DNA of 64,000 nucleotides from Apostichopus japonicus (GCF_037975245.1 NC_092582.1:4814001-4878000), one strand, 5' to 3'. Numbered from the stretch's first letter, positions 44,607-58,200 are shown. Translations and numbers: made by a program. Notes: a model not told the origin generated them from the letters alone.

Positions 44607-44904
44607 GCAAATTACTATGCAAAATGGGCAAATTTACTATGCAAAATGGACAAAATTGCTATGCAAAATGGGTAAAATTGCTATGCAAAATGGGCAATAT
44701 TACTATGCAAAATGGTCAAAATTGCAATGCAAAATGGGTAAAATTGCTATGCAAAATGGGCAAAATTGCTATGCAAAATGGGCGAAATTACTATGCAAAA
44801 TGAGCAAAATTACTATGCAAAATGGACAATATTGCTATGCAAAATGGGTAAAATTGCTATGCAAAATGGGCAAAATTACTATGCAAATCGGGCAAAATTG
44901 CTAT
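44607..44904 (+). repeat. 22-bp minisatellite inside a dispersed repeat (copy 2)
   Basis: About 13 copies of TATGCAAAATGGGCAAAATTGC. The unit differs from the 24719-24985 array by one A/T change and one inserted A, and the downstream flank (GAGACAAGAGTTCAGAACAT at 44961, then ATTAAATTATTCCCTG) matches that locus. With 22-bp periodicity and no stop in the unit, long open frames arise by chance. Confidence 0.85.
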
Positions 44905-46469
44905 ATAAGTGCAAAGACGCATAGCAATTTTTGTACACAGGAATTGTAGTATTTTATGTGAGACAAGAGTTCAGAACATTCACAAACTGTTAAACAAAAT
45001 ATGAACATTAAATTATTCCCTGGACAGTGCAAGGAAAATTTGCCTTCATAGTATAGTGCAGTACCTATCCAGTAAAAGTACGATCTAGTTTGTTTTATCC
45101 CTCACTTGTCTCCTTGTCAGAGGCATAGAAGGTATTTCTGATTGGGAGGGGGGGGGGTGGGGGAATGGGGTAGTGGATGAAGGGGTTGCACTGTCAATTG
45201 ACAGGGAATTTGGCTTTCCAAGTTAACATACTGCATTGTTTTGGCCTGATTGTAGTATCCAATACTACTTTAATATAACAATCATTGTTAAAGTCAACAC
45301 AAAGTGCTCTACCCCTAACCTGTCCCCATTGCTAAATATCCAGGAGCTCCAATCTACATCTATCTAGCTTAACGAAAGCAGGTAACATGTTTAGCACCAC
45401 ATACCCCCTCCCTCCCCTCCCCTCCCTAGTGACCTAATTCCAACCTGGTCAAACGTTCACTTTCTATATTATAATTATTATTTTTTCAATAGTCAATTTT
45501 TATTCAATATTTAGTCAATTTTTTTTTTTTTTCAATAGTCAATCTCTGATATACATCTGTTTTGAAAACATCTTTCCTGAGGATTCTAACCAAGGATAGA
45601 TTAGCTTACATGTGAACTTGAAATAAAAGTACCTGGTTTACCCTGAAGGAAAAATTTAAAAGGGAGAAAAAAAAGAAGGAAAGTTCAAGAGAAAGGAATG
45701 GAGCCATTGTTGTTGCTTCTTGGTATATATAAGGTGTGTTCTAATCTTAACCCAGATAAACGATCTTACCAACAGGATGAACAAAAATATCAATTTACAC
45801 TTATTGTGCTGTCTATCAGGAACTAGGGATAGAAATTGAGACTTTTAATGGGGAAGGTTTCCGTCGTGATGTTCAGTGACATAGTAGTTGTTGTTGTAGG
45901 ATTGGTATATAAACAGAACTGAAATAACTCCTAAGCCAGGTTATTCTTGTAACCACAAATACATTTGCCAAATTGCTAAATATCCGAATGCCTTCATTGT
46001 CATGAATTTGCATATATATCAACTTATCCAGTATTAAATTTATTGGTTTACAATGTTGTTAAATAATGTTACAAAATTGGGATATTATTTCCATGACAGT
46101 CCATGTATACAGTTTGCAAAAAGAAGAAGTACATATAAAATAACATTTAAGTTCATAGTTTAAATCACATACTGTTTTCTTTCCTTTCAAAGATAATTAC
46201 TAAAATCAAAAGTAAAAAAAAAAAAAAATTAATAGTAGCTGTATTCCTTAAGTGGACATTTGTGTTTATTTTTGTCCACTTGTGTAACTGTTTTTAATTT
46301 AAATAGCGAAAACATTGGAATCAAACATGTATCAGTTCAGTATCAGTTTTTTATATGGATTTTTTTTTTCCATCTCATTTATTCAGATGTAATTCATGAA
46401 ATACAGTACGTATGTTACATAATTCATACACGGAAAACATAATATATACAGTATAATGTACTCGAAAAA
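44905..46469. other. Intergenic, no gene seen
   Basis: The first 120 bases are the flank shared with the 24.7-kb minisatellite locus. TCAATAGTCAATTTTT-type low-complexity sequence lies at 45481-45545. No exon-like segment. Confidence 0.5.
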
Positions 46470-46880
46470 TTAATTTTCCAATTCATCAATGCAATAAGCA
46501 AGACTTTGTTGCAAAGCTTTATAGTTATTTCTGCAAGACTTGGAAGTTCTATTCTTGAAAGCTATGTGTTTCTCAACTTTTATAATGAACTTCACTTTTT
46601 GGCAAAAAATGTTGCAATCTGGCATGTTATTGTTCAGTTTTACAATCAAAGATATAATATTTACAATACAGTATAAAGAAATTAATAGGATTATAACTAA
46701 CGTGACTTTGATCAAAGAAAATATCTCTTCGAAAATATAAACTGCCGCCTTAAAAACCTTTGCTCACAGTCTAGAAGAAAACTAGAAGTGACATGACAGG
46801 ACCAGAACAAGTGTTCTATGGTCTCAGTATGAATATGACAGATAGTACAATTTTTTTATATGGATGTTGATTGTCATGCA
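46470..46880 (-). mobile_element. Degraded LINE, C-terminal zinc-knuckle region of ORF2
   Basis: The minus strand reads CTICHIHTETIEHLFWSC (about 46860-46800), the C-x2-C-H-C arrangement common at the end of L1/Tx1-like ORF2 proteins, then after a frame change a helical tail containing KVEKHIAFKN. A frameshift is present, so the copy is dead. Confidence 0.6.
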
Positions 46881-49096
46881 GTCACCCAGTACGCCCACCA
46901 GTAACCTTCGTTCCGATATTACCTTCCAGCTACATGTCACAAGGGGGGAAATAACAGGAGCCATGAAGACCTTTTGAAATTTGATCATAGAGTCATACAT
47001 ACCTTGGTCACTTTGTTAAATTCCTTTGAATAAACCCCATGTTGATACAGAGTGATATTTCATCCTCGGATTGTGATGTAGTGTCCAGCAGGAGATTTAA
47101 TGTCTAGTACGAGAGTCGCAGATGTGGTGATAATGTCTGTCAAACACTGTACATAACTGTATTTTAATTATAGCACACATCTCAAAGACTGTATTTAACA
47201 GCTGAGCACATTTTTTAAGGACTTTTTCTGGTTGTCCATCTGACAGTGATTACCTTTGGGTTTATCGAAACAACTTATTTGGTTGTCTGAAAAGTGTAGC
47301 GAAATAAACAACAGATATGTTACAATGTAGGAGGCATGTGTAGGTTTGGTGTGCATAGGAACACCAGCTTTGGGCCAGTAAAACTCTCTTTTCCTAGGGA
47401 TAGGGAAAGAGTTTTCAGATTGGCCGGCAGTAGTACATATGTACCTATTTTAACTGTATTCAATTTACAATGCATCTTTATCTGATTTTGGTAGTCCGAA
47501 ACAGACATTTGGTGGTGTGGGACGACAGTGGAAAAGAAATGGCTCTGATTACTGTAGTTCTAGCAAGCAGGAAAGACCATCACAGAAGACTTCTTCTGAC
47601 TTTCCAGAGAGTGCAGCTTAGTTCTTTGTATTTTTTGTGAGGTTTTCTTGTAAACATGTCATATCATATCGTCAGAGTGAGAGACGAGCATTTGAACATG
47701 ATCCTCACGAACGAAGGAACAATCGAACCAACGAATGAAAGAAGCCATCACCTGCTGTGAGATATAAATTTCTGCGTCATTGATTTATATCGTATTATCG
47801 ATGCTCACATACCGCTCAAACAAGCCTTAGCGACGGGTACTTCTAGTCTTTTAATTTGGCTTCATGCTTGTTCCCTGCTTGTGATTGGTATGCTGGTAAT
47901 TTGTGTTAGTAGAGGGGTCAGATATAATACTGGGAGAGAAGCCTATGAAAGAAATATAGGATTTGCAAAACAAGGGGAAGCAGTCAGCAACATAGCACGT
48001 ATACTCGAAAGTGAAAGTAAAATGGAACACAGCCAGATTGAAAGCCAGAAACTTGAGTCTATAGGTACATAGCCCACCCACTGTTGTAAAAGCAAATTTA
48101 ATTTGAAAGTTTCCCATCATGCCGTTTACCTCGTTAAAAAGAGAGTGAATTCCTTGAGAACATGCCAGAAAAAACAGAAATTCAGGATTGAAAACTATGA
48201 AAAAACAAAACAATTTAAGATAATATAGTAGTAGCTGTTTCTCACAAGAACCTTTGAAGACGGCAAACCTGTTTTCTCTTTGGGGGAATATTGAGTGCTT
48301 TTAATTTTTGTTGTTGTAGTTTGTTATGCGATACTGGATAAATTATTCACTGCATGTTAGATCTGTGCAAAGACACTTTTGGAACACTTAGGGGAAAAAG
48401 CATGACAAGTTGCAATGTGGTTACTATATAGTTCATTTTTGTCTGGGGTCTCAGGAGATAGCTATGTGGATATCAAATCCAGACCTGTACAGATGACATA
48501 TTTGGTCACGATCAAGTTGTAACTTTAAGAGACCTTCTCTATCGGTAACCATTCTCTTTTCCCACTCCCACCCTCCAATATTCCCACCCGCAGCCCACCC
48601 ACTTAAGTATATGCCCGTCTTGATTCTATCCTGAAATTACAAAGCTGCTCGTTAAGGGCATTATTATTCCACTGTAATGCCGTACAGTTTATTCCTGATT
48701 GCAGACGTTAGACACTTTCCTATTTTGTTCGCACACTTTAACATTCGAAGTATAGTATGATGTAGAGTGATATAACCTATAAATGATTCTTTGTGTTCAT
48801 TCAGTACTTATTACACCTACCCTACACCTAGTATATACTTATTGCACCTACCCTACACCTATCCCCTTCTTCATCTCATCCTCTCCCATTCCCTCCCATC
48901 CTCTTCCATCCCCCCATCCCCTCCAATCCCCTCCTTGTTACTAAAGCCAAGGTCTTTAACATACATTTGTTATCAGTCTTCACCTTATCTTACTTATATC
49001 CTTCCTTTCTCTTTCTTCTCATCTCACAGCATGTTACATCCCCAGTCTTGATATCTCCTTGGCACAAGCAACATTTACCGCAGCTGGGAAGTTTCC
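46881..49096. other. Upstream region of the DDR gene, no coding exon seen
   Basis: AT-rich sequence; CTAC/CCTACACCT duplicates at 48807-48862. The reading frame is closed by TGA at 49049, and an acceptor-like ctcacag ends at 49029, so the first coding exon may begin at 49030 with an untranslated exon further upstream. Confidence 0.45.
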
Positions 49097-49132
49097 ATGG
49101 GTTCTGGTCGTAGGGTGAAAGATTCAACCAAG

Positions 49133-49211
49133 ATGGAGGAGAGAGCCCTGACAATGTTGTGTCTGGTATTGAGTCAACTCATAAATCTGGCTTCCAGTAC
49201 TGTTAACCTTG
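49133..49211 (+). CDS. DDR2: DDR exon 1: signal peptide
   Basis: MEERALTMLCLVLSQLINLA followed by SSTVNL: basic/acidic start, hydrophobic core, small residues at the expected cleavage region. ATG at 49133 has A at -3 and G at +4. In-frame ATG at 49097 would add 12 charged residues; the frame is closed at 49049. Donor gtaagg at 49212; ends in phase 1. Confidence 0.82.
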
Positions 49212-52200
49212 GTAAGGTTTGATTTACTTTCATCCCACCTCTCTTATCATGTCTCCACTTTGAACTATTGCACTTTTGTGCTATAGATCTATATCTATAA
49301 AGACTATACCAGAGGCGGTTGAATTTGTTTGCAGTACTTTATCAATCTGTTGTTTTGAACTTGACTTGGTAGAACGTATTTAAACATACTATGAAGTGGA
49401 AACTAAGAAAGCTTAAAAGTGCCATCAACATAGGAAAAACTTTGCCCCTTAAGTTGACATTTTTCAGTAAATTGTTTAGATAACAAGATAATATCTCATC
49501 AAAAATGTTGGATTGCTCAGTTGCTTTAACTGAGCAATTGAACAATTTTCTGCAAAATGTTTAATTGACAACTTATCATATCTTGTCAATTCGACATTTT
49601 TCTGCAAAATGTTTAATTGTTCACTTCATTCCAACTGAGCAATTGGACAATTTTCTGCAAAATGTTTAATTGACAACTTATCGTATCTTGTCAACTCGAC
49701 AGATTTCTGCAGAATGTTCGAATTGTTCACAAATGCTGGGCTTTTAAGAAAGATTTTTTTTGGGGGGGATGGGGAGAGGGGGATCACTGTTCTATCATGA
49801 CATCACAACGTTTGCTTTATTAAGTGCACCTTGTTTATGCACAATGTAACAACTATAATGTGTAGGATAGTAGGAGGAGGATAGTGAAATTAGAGAGGGT
49901 CATTGAGGGCGCAATGCAAGAATGCTACCAATTATTAGGCTAGGGCAGATCGGAGAGCGTATGTATAGGCGACAGGTAGGTATCGGCTTTAGTAATATAT
50001 ATAATCAAGGAATATCACAATATTCACTGGGTAGGTTAGATCGTGTCGTTCTTCTTCAAAGTAAAAAAATCAACCCAGAGCTTTTAAAAAGTTAAAATGT
50101 TTCCCTCTTTGTACAGTGGAGTGCCGTAGTGCTCTCGGGATGAGTGACAGATCCATCACAGACGATCAGCTTGCAGCGAGCTCCGTTTACCAAGATGATT
50201 ATATCGCGTTTGGTGCACAGAATAGCAGGTAAGGAGGCTATCAAGAGGATGAAGATTAAGAGGATGCCCCAGGATTAAGAGGATGCCCCAAGATTAAGAG
50301 GATGCCCCAATATTATAAATGAACTGGCCAAGAAAAACTTGGCAGCAAACTCGTGTGTGTGCATCATCAAACAAAAATAAGGACATTCTCAAAGCATGCT
50401 TTACAGAATTGATGTAGTTTGCTGTTATAGATTGGACATTTTAAACTTGAAGCTGATGTGGTTCATTGAGTTACCTGTGGCTGGATCCAAACCAGTTTAA
50501 TTCAGTAATTTTCATTCATTGGTTTATTTATTCCAGTACAAATGTAATCATATTTCCTTTCCCCTCCTTTCTCACTCTAACGCCCAAAATGTTGACCATG
50601 TGTATTAATATGTAGAACCTTAAATCTGTGTTTCTCTAAATCCGATGCCGGTGTGAACCATCCTCCCCCCATGTTATTCCCCTCCCCCAAGGTTATTTCC
50701 CCCTCCCAATGCCTTTGTCAGTGCTCCTACTCTTTACCACTGTACCTCTCTACCTGGTCAGGTTGAATCAGAATGCAGGGGGGGTTATGCCCCCCATTAC
50801 CACCCCCTCCCAATGGCTTTTTCAGTGCTCCTACTCTTTACCACTATATCTCTACCTGCTCAGGTTGAATCAGAATGCAGGGGATGGCGCTTGGTGTCCT
50901 CAGAGTGTCCACCCGGCATCGATAGGACCGAGCGAGTTCCTCCAGATTACATTCAGGGATCCGACCGTGATCACAGTGATGGCGCTCCAAGGAAGACACA
51001 ATTACGGTTACGGCGCAGAGTATGCGAGGAGAGTCAGGCTGGAATATTCACGAGATAGTGAAACCTGGATGAGGTACACCAACATGGTTGGTGAAGAGGT
51101 ACGTTAATGTTTGTACAATAACCATTCTTGGGAAGGTCAAAGTGGTCGTGTGCCTATTTTAGTGCCCCATCTTTCCATGCCTCCATGCAACCGTTACGGT
51201 CTAGTCTTACCATACCCTCGAGCATCCTGTATTCTAGTCAGCACTCTCCCATTCCTATCTACTTACTCCATACCCGCTGCCCCAACTCCCCCCCCCCTCC
51301 CACCCCTAACCTCAGTATAGCACTGTTGCATCCTTTGTGATATCTATTTAAGCACACCTTGGAATTATTTTATAATTGAATCTATAGTTGAACACAACAT
51401 ATATTAGTGTATGTATTTACTTCGTTCCCCACTTACCAAGGTAATCCGGGCGAATTTCGCGAAAATTTTTCTAACTCCGAAAAACACAGTGAGACACTTT
51501 GTGGGTAGAAAAATGAAGGAAGGCCATTAGGGCCAGTGAGGGTGTACAGTGTTAAAAGATTACCAGGGCATTCTAGACACGGTAGAATGCGGTGCATAGG
51601 TTGTGGGGAGACAGGTAAGTGGGTCACTCGTAAATATATAAACCAGTAAGTTTTATAATTTTTGAGACATATCACCTTTCCCTTTCTTGTCTAGAAAATG
51701 TCACATAATGATCACTACAGTCATAATGGCTCACAAAGTTTGATAGTGTTTTAATTTTTGTGATTGTGTGTTTGCATTGCAAACATAGCAAAATAATCTG
51801 TAGTATAGACAAATTGCAAGTCAAATACAAACACTTATAATGCCCTTTTTGTACTCACAAGGTTAGTTATTATATCAGATAAAAACTCAATTCATAAACA
51901 TGAAAAATTGGTAAGCGAAATGAAAACCGTAACTCTCCATTCCTGAATATGGTAATGATGGTCTGTTACACACAAACAATACAATGTGAGGATTAGATAT
52001 GAAATTTAATTTCAATTGTGTTGTTTCAGTCTATTTAATTTCGATACATTTTCATGCAGGTTTTTGACGGCAATGTCGATGCACATTCTATGGTCACAAT
52101 ACACATAGGGCCACCGATTATCGCCAAAGCCTTGCGAATAATACCGGTAGTCCAGCACATTCAAAGTGTCTGTCTACGGTTGGAGGTCTACGGTTGCTTA

Positions 52201-55200
52201 TGGGAGGGTAAGTTCACTGCAGTTTTATATTTAAAGAGCCCTACGTACGTTATAACAAAATGATCCTACTAACTTACTGTTGTCACACAGTCCACTGTGG
52301 TATTTTTCACTGCCCCTTTAAACCCGGGGTGGGCAACCTTTTTTGAATGAATGGGCCAGATACAAGGAGCGAAAAATTGACTGGGTCGCACCTAACCAAC
52401 GACCTGCTGTTGATTTCAAACCTATTGATTCCGAAGACATTCAAGCAATAGGTGTGTGTACTTAATCTGTATTCACAAAAACATAATGTCAATGTCGTTT
52501 TTTTGTGATGATAAAATAGATTGATTTTGTTTCTTTTTCTTGAGACATCTCATGGGCCGCAAAATGATCACTGGCGGACCGCATGTGGCCCGCAGGCCGT
52601 AGGTTGCCCACCTCAGCTTTAAACAGTCAATGTACACTGTCAGGATAGTTCTAGTTTAAAGAAAAGAGAGATTATTACAAACATATCAAGGTATTAAAGT
52701 GACAATTAACACTTGGATTTTGTGCTGATTTACTTCGCTCCTTGCTTACCTGTCTCCTCACAACCTGAGGATTAGTATGACTATTTCTCACTTATCTGTC
52801 TCACACAACTATTGCACTCTTATCTACTATGTACCTTATATGTACCATTGGCACTTTTGACGCTATATCGTATCAGTCATCTACTGAAAAAAAAGGGGTC
52901 GTTTAACCTTCACATCTTTCTGGAACCCCTTTCATGTGCTGTTTTGTTGTTGTTGAGAGTGGAGCTCATTTTTTTTTGAGAGTTGAGCCTTAATATAGGT
53001 CGGTATAAACCTCTCCGCCCATTTTCCTGTTCCGTCAGACCGGCTTGTGACATACTCCGCTCCAGTAGGGGATCCCAGAGGAGAGTATGCCTTCCTGGAC
53101 GATCCTTACGACGGTGAAACGTTTGAAGGCAGGACCTCTGGAGGGTTAGGACAACTCACCGACGGAACTCTGGGGAGTTCAAACTTCCGTTTCAGCCCCT
53201 CGAACCTACCGCAGGGTTACGAGTGGGTCGGGTGGAGGAACATAACCCACCCGAATCCCGTCTTTCTGTTCGAGTTTGATTCGCTGAGGAACTTATCCAC
53301 CATCAGCCTCCACACCAACAACTATTACGCCAATAACGTAGAACTCTTCTACTCGATTGAGATCATGTTCAGCGTGGAGCCGGGTCACTATTCTCCCAAA
53401 GTCCTCAGAAAAGTTGTGAACCAAGACAGGCTCCACCCGGATGCGAGGTGGATCACGGTGGATCTGGAGCAGAGAGTCGCCCGGTACTTGAAGGTCAAGC
53501 TTCGCCACAGGGGTCGTTGGATACTGTTAAGCGAAGTCTCGTTTACCTCCGGTAAGTAGGTTCATGCATTCTTTGAACTTTTGGGCGATCAACAGAGTGG
53601 TGGAGAGAATTTTTTGTTGTGAGAACAGACATGGAAGGTTACGTGTTACTCGACCGGGAAACTTGTTGAGTTTAGAGGAAAGTGGAATTAGGGACCTCCT
53701 TTCCCACTAATTGAGAATTTGTGTATGTGCATGTTACTGTGAGGTTTAGCACAGTTAATTTGTATGAGTTGAACTTGCTGGAGCATTTATGCATTCCATT
53801 GTTTTGGTCAATTCCTGAATGTGTTTGATGCATTAATAACTGCATGATTCCTACCTTGGTAATGTCACGTTTGTGAGGGGGGGGGGAGGGGGGAACTGCA
53901 CCTTGCTTGTTTATGACTTACAGTAGGTGTACTTGAATGCTGTACCCTAATAATAGATATGGGGGTCACGTTCCCACCCGAGAGAGCAAGCAGGATCGTA
54001 GCACATAGAAGTGTTGTATCCATAAACTGGTGTGATCGGAGGTACACCTTGGATTCTAACCGAACCACGTTCCTGTTCGAGAATTCGATCCTGCAAGGGA
54101 AATCAAAAGTCGTCTTGCAAGATGTCAGGGAGATCAAATGATTTATGACTCTTAAGTTGGATATCTAGGGTTAAAATGTGCCTGTAATGCATGTCCATTT
54201 TAGTGGGAGAAGGAGGGGGGAGGGTTGGTGAATGGTTGGGTAGGTGATGGTGGAATAGAAAGTGAGTGTGGGGGTATAGGGAGGATGAAAGTGAAAGTGG
54301 AGAGAAGACTAACTTGTAGATCACTTCCAGTATTTTGATTGTGGTTTTGTGCTATTGTTCTTGAGTGTGGCCTTTGGACCTGGTATTTGTATAAAGTTTG
54401 TGACTTTTGTTTCTTATTTTCTTTGTTACTTTATTCATCTCCCATCCTTGTATTCTGTACCACTATTACCACACATAACACTTTCCCCGTAGATGCCAGG
54501 AATGCCAATGAGTCTAGAGATCTGATAGATCTGTGTCCCTCCATTTTCTAACAGTGCGTGAAAATGGCTGCCTCACACGATTTTCATGTACCCTTTTAAA
54601 TTTCAATTATATTCTGTCCATGTGCGCATCAAACCATCCATCATCATTGCATTCAATAATGATGGGTTCAGTCTAATTGCCGTCGAGTTTTTTTTTTTAG
54701 TTTCCTGTCAAATTCAACAAATCGACAGTTTCATTTCCACAAGATACTTGTTATCATTTTGAATTTCGGAGCAGATACGCTACCAAATTTAAATTCATTC
54801 ATCAATTCAGTCTTCAAATAATTGTTTTTTTGAGTGCTTATAAAAGCTTGTCAATTCATCAGTAATCATTGAATCGAGTGTCATTTGTCGACTATCATTC
54901 ATCCAGTTTATACTTAACCAGTCGGTTTATTGGTCAATCATAAATCACCATGGCAACAAGCACAAAATTAATTGCTGTCTCCATTTACTCAGATATCTAT
55001 TCCAAAAATGTTTTGATGATAACTGGCAAATCTTTTGTTTCACATATCCACATCCATATATATCTCAATTTCAAAATGCTTACAATTCTAGGTTCTGTGT
55101 CGTTCTTACTTGAGAACAGGATTGTTCCGAAAATTTTTCTAAAATTTTTTTTTTTTTTTTTTTTGGGTGTCCACCCTTTCCAACCATTGGCATTCCTTAA

Positions 55201-58200
55201 TTTCCTCTGCTTCTTGTTCCTTCTGCTTGTTTGCATGCCTTGCTTCTAGCACAGTCTGTGTTCATTCTCCTTCTTCACAGAGCTTGCAGTCAATTACGTC
55301 CCAGATCCTGACGAATCACCATTCATGACAGACCCTCCTGTCTTGCCAGGTTCGAGACCAAAACTTTTTACAAAGTTCATCACCCGTTAATCGATGAGAA
55401 TTTTTTATAATTTAGTTTTTTTTATAGGCAGTCACAATTCGACACACAATCGAAAACTTATCAATTTTTAGACACGGGGTAAAACTTTGATCATTTTGAC
55501 CATAGATCAAGGTTCGAACACTAGATTTGGGTTTTCTCGTGGGATGGCGGACGGTGGATTTAAAGCGATGTCCGTTCTGTACGAATATCATATATGAACA
55601 ACATGTTATAAAACAAGAGTACCAGTAATATAGGCTGTAACCTCGAGACTTGTATGCCTTTAGCTATCGTGAATTGTGTGTCAAGTGTGTATATAGATGA
55701 ATGACTTTGAGATTGAAATGGGTTTGGAAAAAGGAGACTTATTTTAACCCTTGATTTTAGCATACAAGAAGATTGAAACTAGCCATACGTACATATGATA
55801 TGAATCACGTAATCAGGGAATAAGTTATTAATCGGTATCGCATAGTCAGATGGCTTTTCACTTTGTACCAAATTGCTACACATATGTAATGAAACCAAAG
55901 AGTTTTCATGTGAATCGAACATTTATATCCCAAGTCTGTTACACAAAACTGCGAACAGTGAAATTACTTGCTGCCAGTACTTGTAGGGTGGGTGTATGAT
56001 AGCACAGGGGCAACAGTAACGGTTCTGTCATTGACGGTTTTACGAATGGGTAGTGTTCGTTGATGTGGAGTGTTCACCGGTGCACACACTAAAGATTCAC
56101 CTTCATTCTTCCCTTACGATATAATCAGCATACTTGTATATATATGTAGTGAAAAAGTTTAGTTGCAGAGTTCTCTTGTTACCCCAACCCCTAACTCATA
56201 ACAAATATTAATTTGCATTTTAATTGTATTTTTTACTATTTTGCACTCCTGTGCCTCGAGGTTACTCGGTAAACTCACTTTGGGAATAATTTGTAACAAA
56301 GTTCTGTCTTCTCGTAAATTTGCTGAGAGTATTTTCTGCCTGGCTAGAAGGGAATCCATGTAAAAATATTACAGCTGATGTGCCTCATTCAGCCTTCAGC
56401 TCCTTTATAATTTTCAATTGAAGAGAGACAACATATCATGTTTTTTTCTACTAAATATTTTCTGGTGACAGACAAGTGTGTAAACTTATATGGAAAAGAA
56501 AAGTGTTCCACACTGCTAGTTGAAAACCCCCATTTTTAGATCTTTGCTCCTAACTTGAGATATCAGTGTTGATTGAATGAACATATTTTCACTGCCTATA
56601 ACCGTCAACACCTCCACTAGGAGCTCTGTGGTGTCGTCTGGACAAACACTCTTCAAAAAGGTCTATTTAAAGGCATTGAAGACTCGCCCCAAACCGCGTG
56701 CGGCCATCTGAAAAAGTTAAAAATTCTGTTGCTTGCAAGAGACGTTTTGTTTGTGTCGCTACAAAATGCAGACAGTAATGAAACGTGATACCTTGTTAGC
56801 TTTAGATGTCCATCGCTGTATCGTTTATACACTGTGCTGTGGGTATTGACCGCAGCTGTATGTACTGACTGTAATTACCGACGGTAGCAAGCTGTGTGTG
56901 TATTTTCTGGGATCGATGGTGGTGTCTAACACTTCTGTTACACCTCATTCGAAACTAGGTCAGATTACCGGCATTAGACGTTTCTTTTTGCATGAGTCTT
57001 CACACCCTTTAAGCTATGATGATCATCCTGTTGATTTGTCCATAAAACTTTATACATTTGGAATGTTTGCTTAGACTGTCAATGTTCTCTGTACTTTCAT
57101 TTTCATTTCACAAAAACATCTTTCTTTGAAGGAATTTTCTCCTCCTTTTGTGGATAAATGATTGACAAATAATAAGGAAAAAACAAAGACATTTTCAGCT
57201 GCAGTGACATCATCCATTCTGCTGTTGCCAGATGCATAATTTACAAAATCACTCAAAATTTTGCAAACTTCTTCATATTACAAAATTCTATGAGGATGTG
57301 GTTTTTGCCGAAAGATTTCAATGAATTTGCGCAGCAATAAACTTTCAACCAGAATAAAATCCTTTTTATATTACCCTTGAATCCTAGAATCAGGTTAAAT
57401 ATCAAACTCTATCAAATATAATGCTCTCATTATAGTTTCAGTGAGGTTTATCATAGTTTGCCAGAAACATTTCGCACAAGGTTAAAAAATCACCATCAGA
57501 ATTCTTACCTTAAATTCTGAAATTGATGGTCTCTGGAAACTGCATTTTGGAGGCCATTTCAAATGTCATCTTTCATGTGTGATAATATGTGCCATATATT
57601 TTCATACTTTGGCAGTCTTTCAATGTTTTGTGGCTGAAAATGTGATAGTATGCTCATATCATCTTCATTACCACATGTGCTCCACCAAATCACTTGATTA
57701 TCAACAACTTTTTGACTGTCACTTCAAAAAAGGAATTTGTTTGTCATGTGCTGTAGTTTGTCCAAAATTGTCTTGTTCCATTTCCTGTTACTCTCTGCAT
57801 GACCCAAACGTGTGGGTGCAAAGAAAAATATAGAAAGTTTGTTAAAAGGTTGATAATGTATCTGTTCATTCAGATATATGTCATTCAACTTTAATGGCAT
57901 AGCTCATGTACTTCCGATAATACTGTAGGTTTGTTTAGTATATATTATAGACTGAACTGGTTTTGCTTTCTTTTTCTTTGTGAATGATGGGGATCGGAAG
58001 AGGGGTGGGACATGGATTACAATCTAAAACAATTGTACCAGAAGCACACTGAGTTGTTTTCTTTATATCATGTGTGATACAACTAGGTTTAAACATGATG
58101 CCATGTTTGAATTGACCTTTATCAGACTGGAGGTAGTGAGAAGAGTAACTAAGGGTGAGAACATGGTTATCCTCCTCTCCCCTGGCCTCCCTCTCCCCTG

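Noticed and set aside
44600-44949. 110-residue repetitive open frame (AKWxKLLCKMGK-type repeats)
   Set aside because: Chance product of a stop-free 22-bp tandem unit; no start context, no splice signals.
49097-49132. Upstream in-frame ATG of DDR as the start
   Set aside because: Weak -3 base and it would place 12 charged residues before the signal peptide; ATG 49133 has the better context, though 49097 is not excluded.
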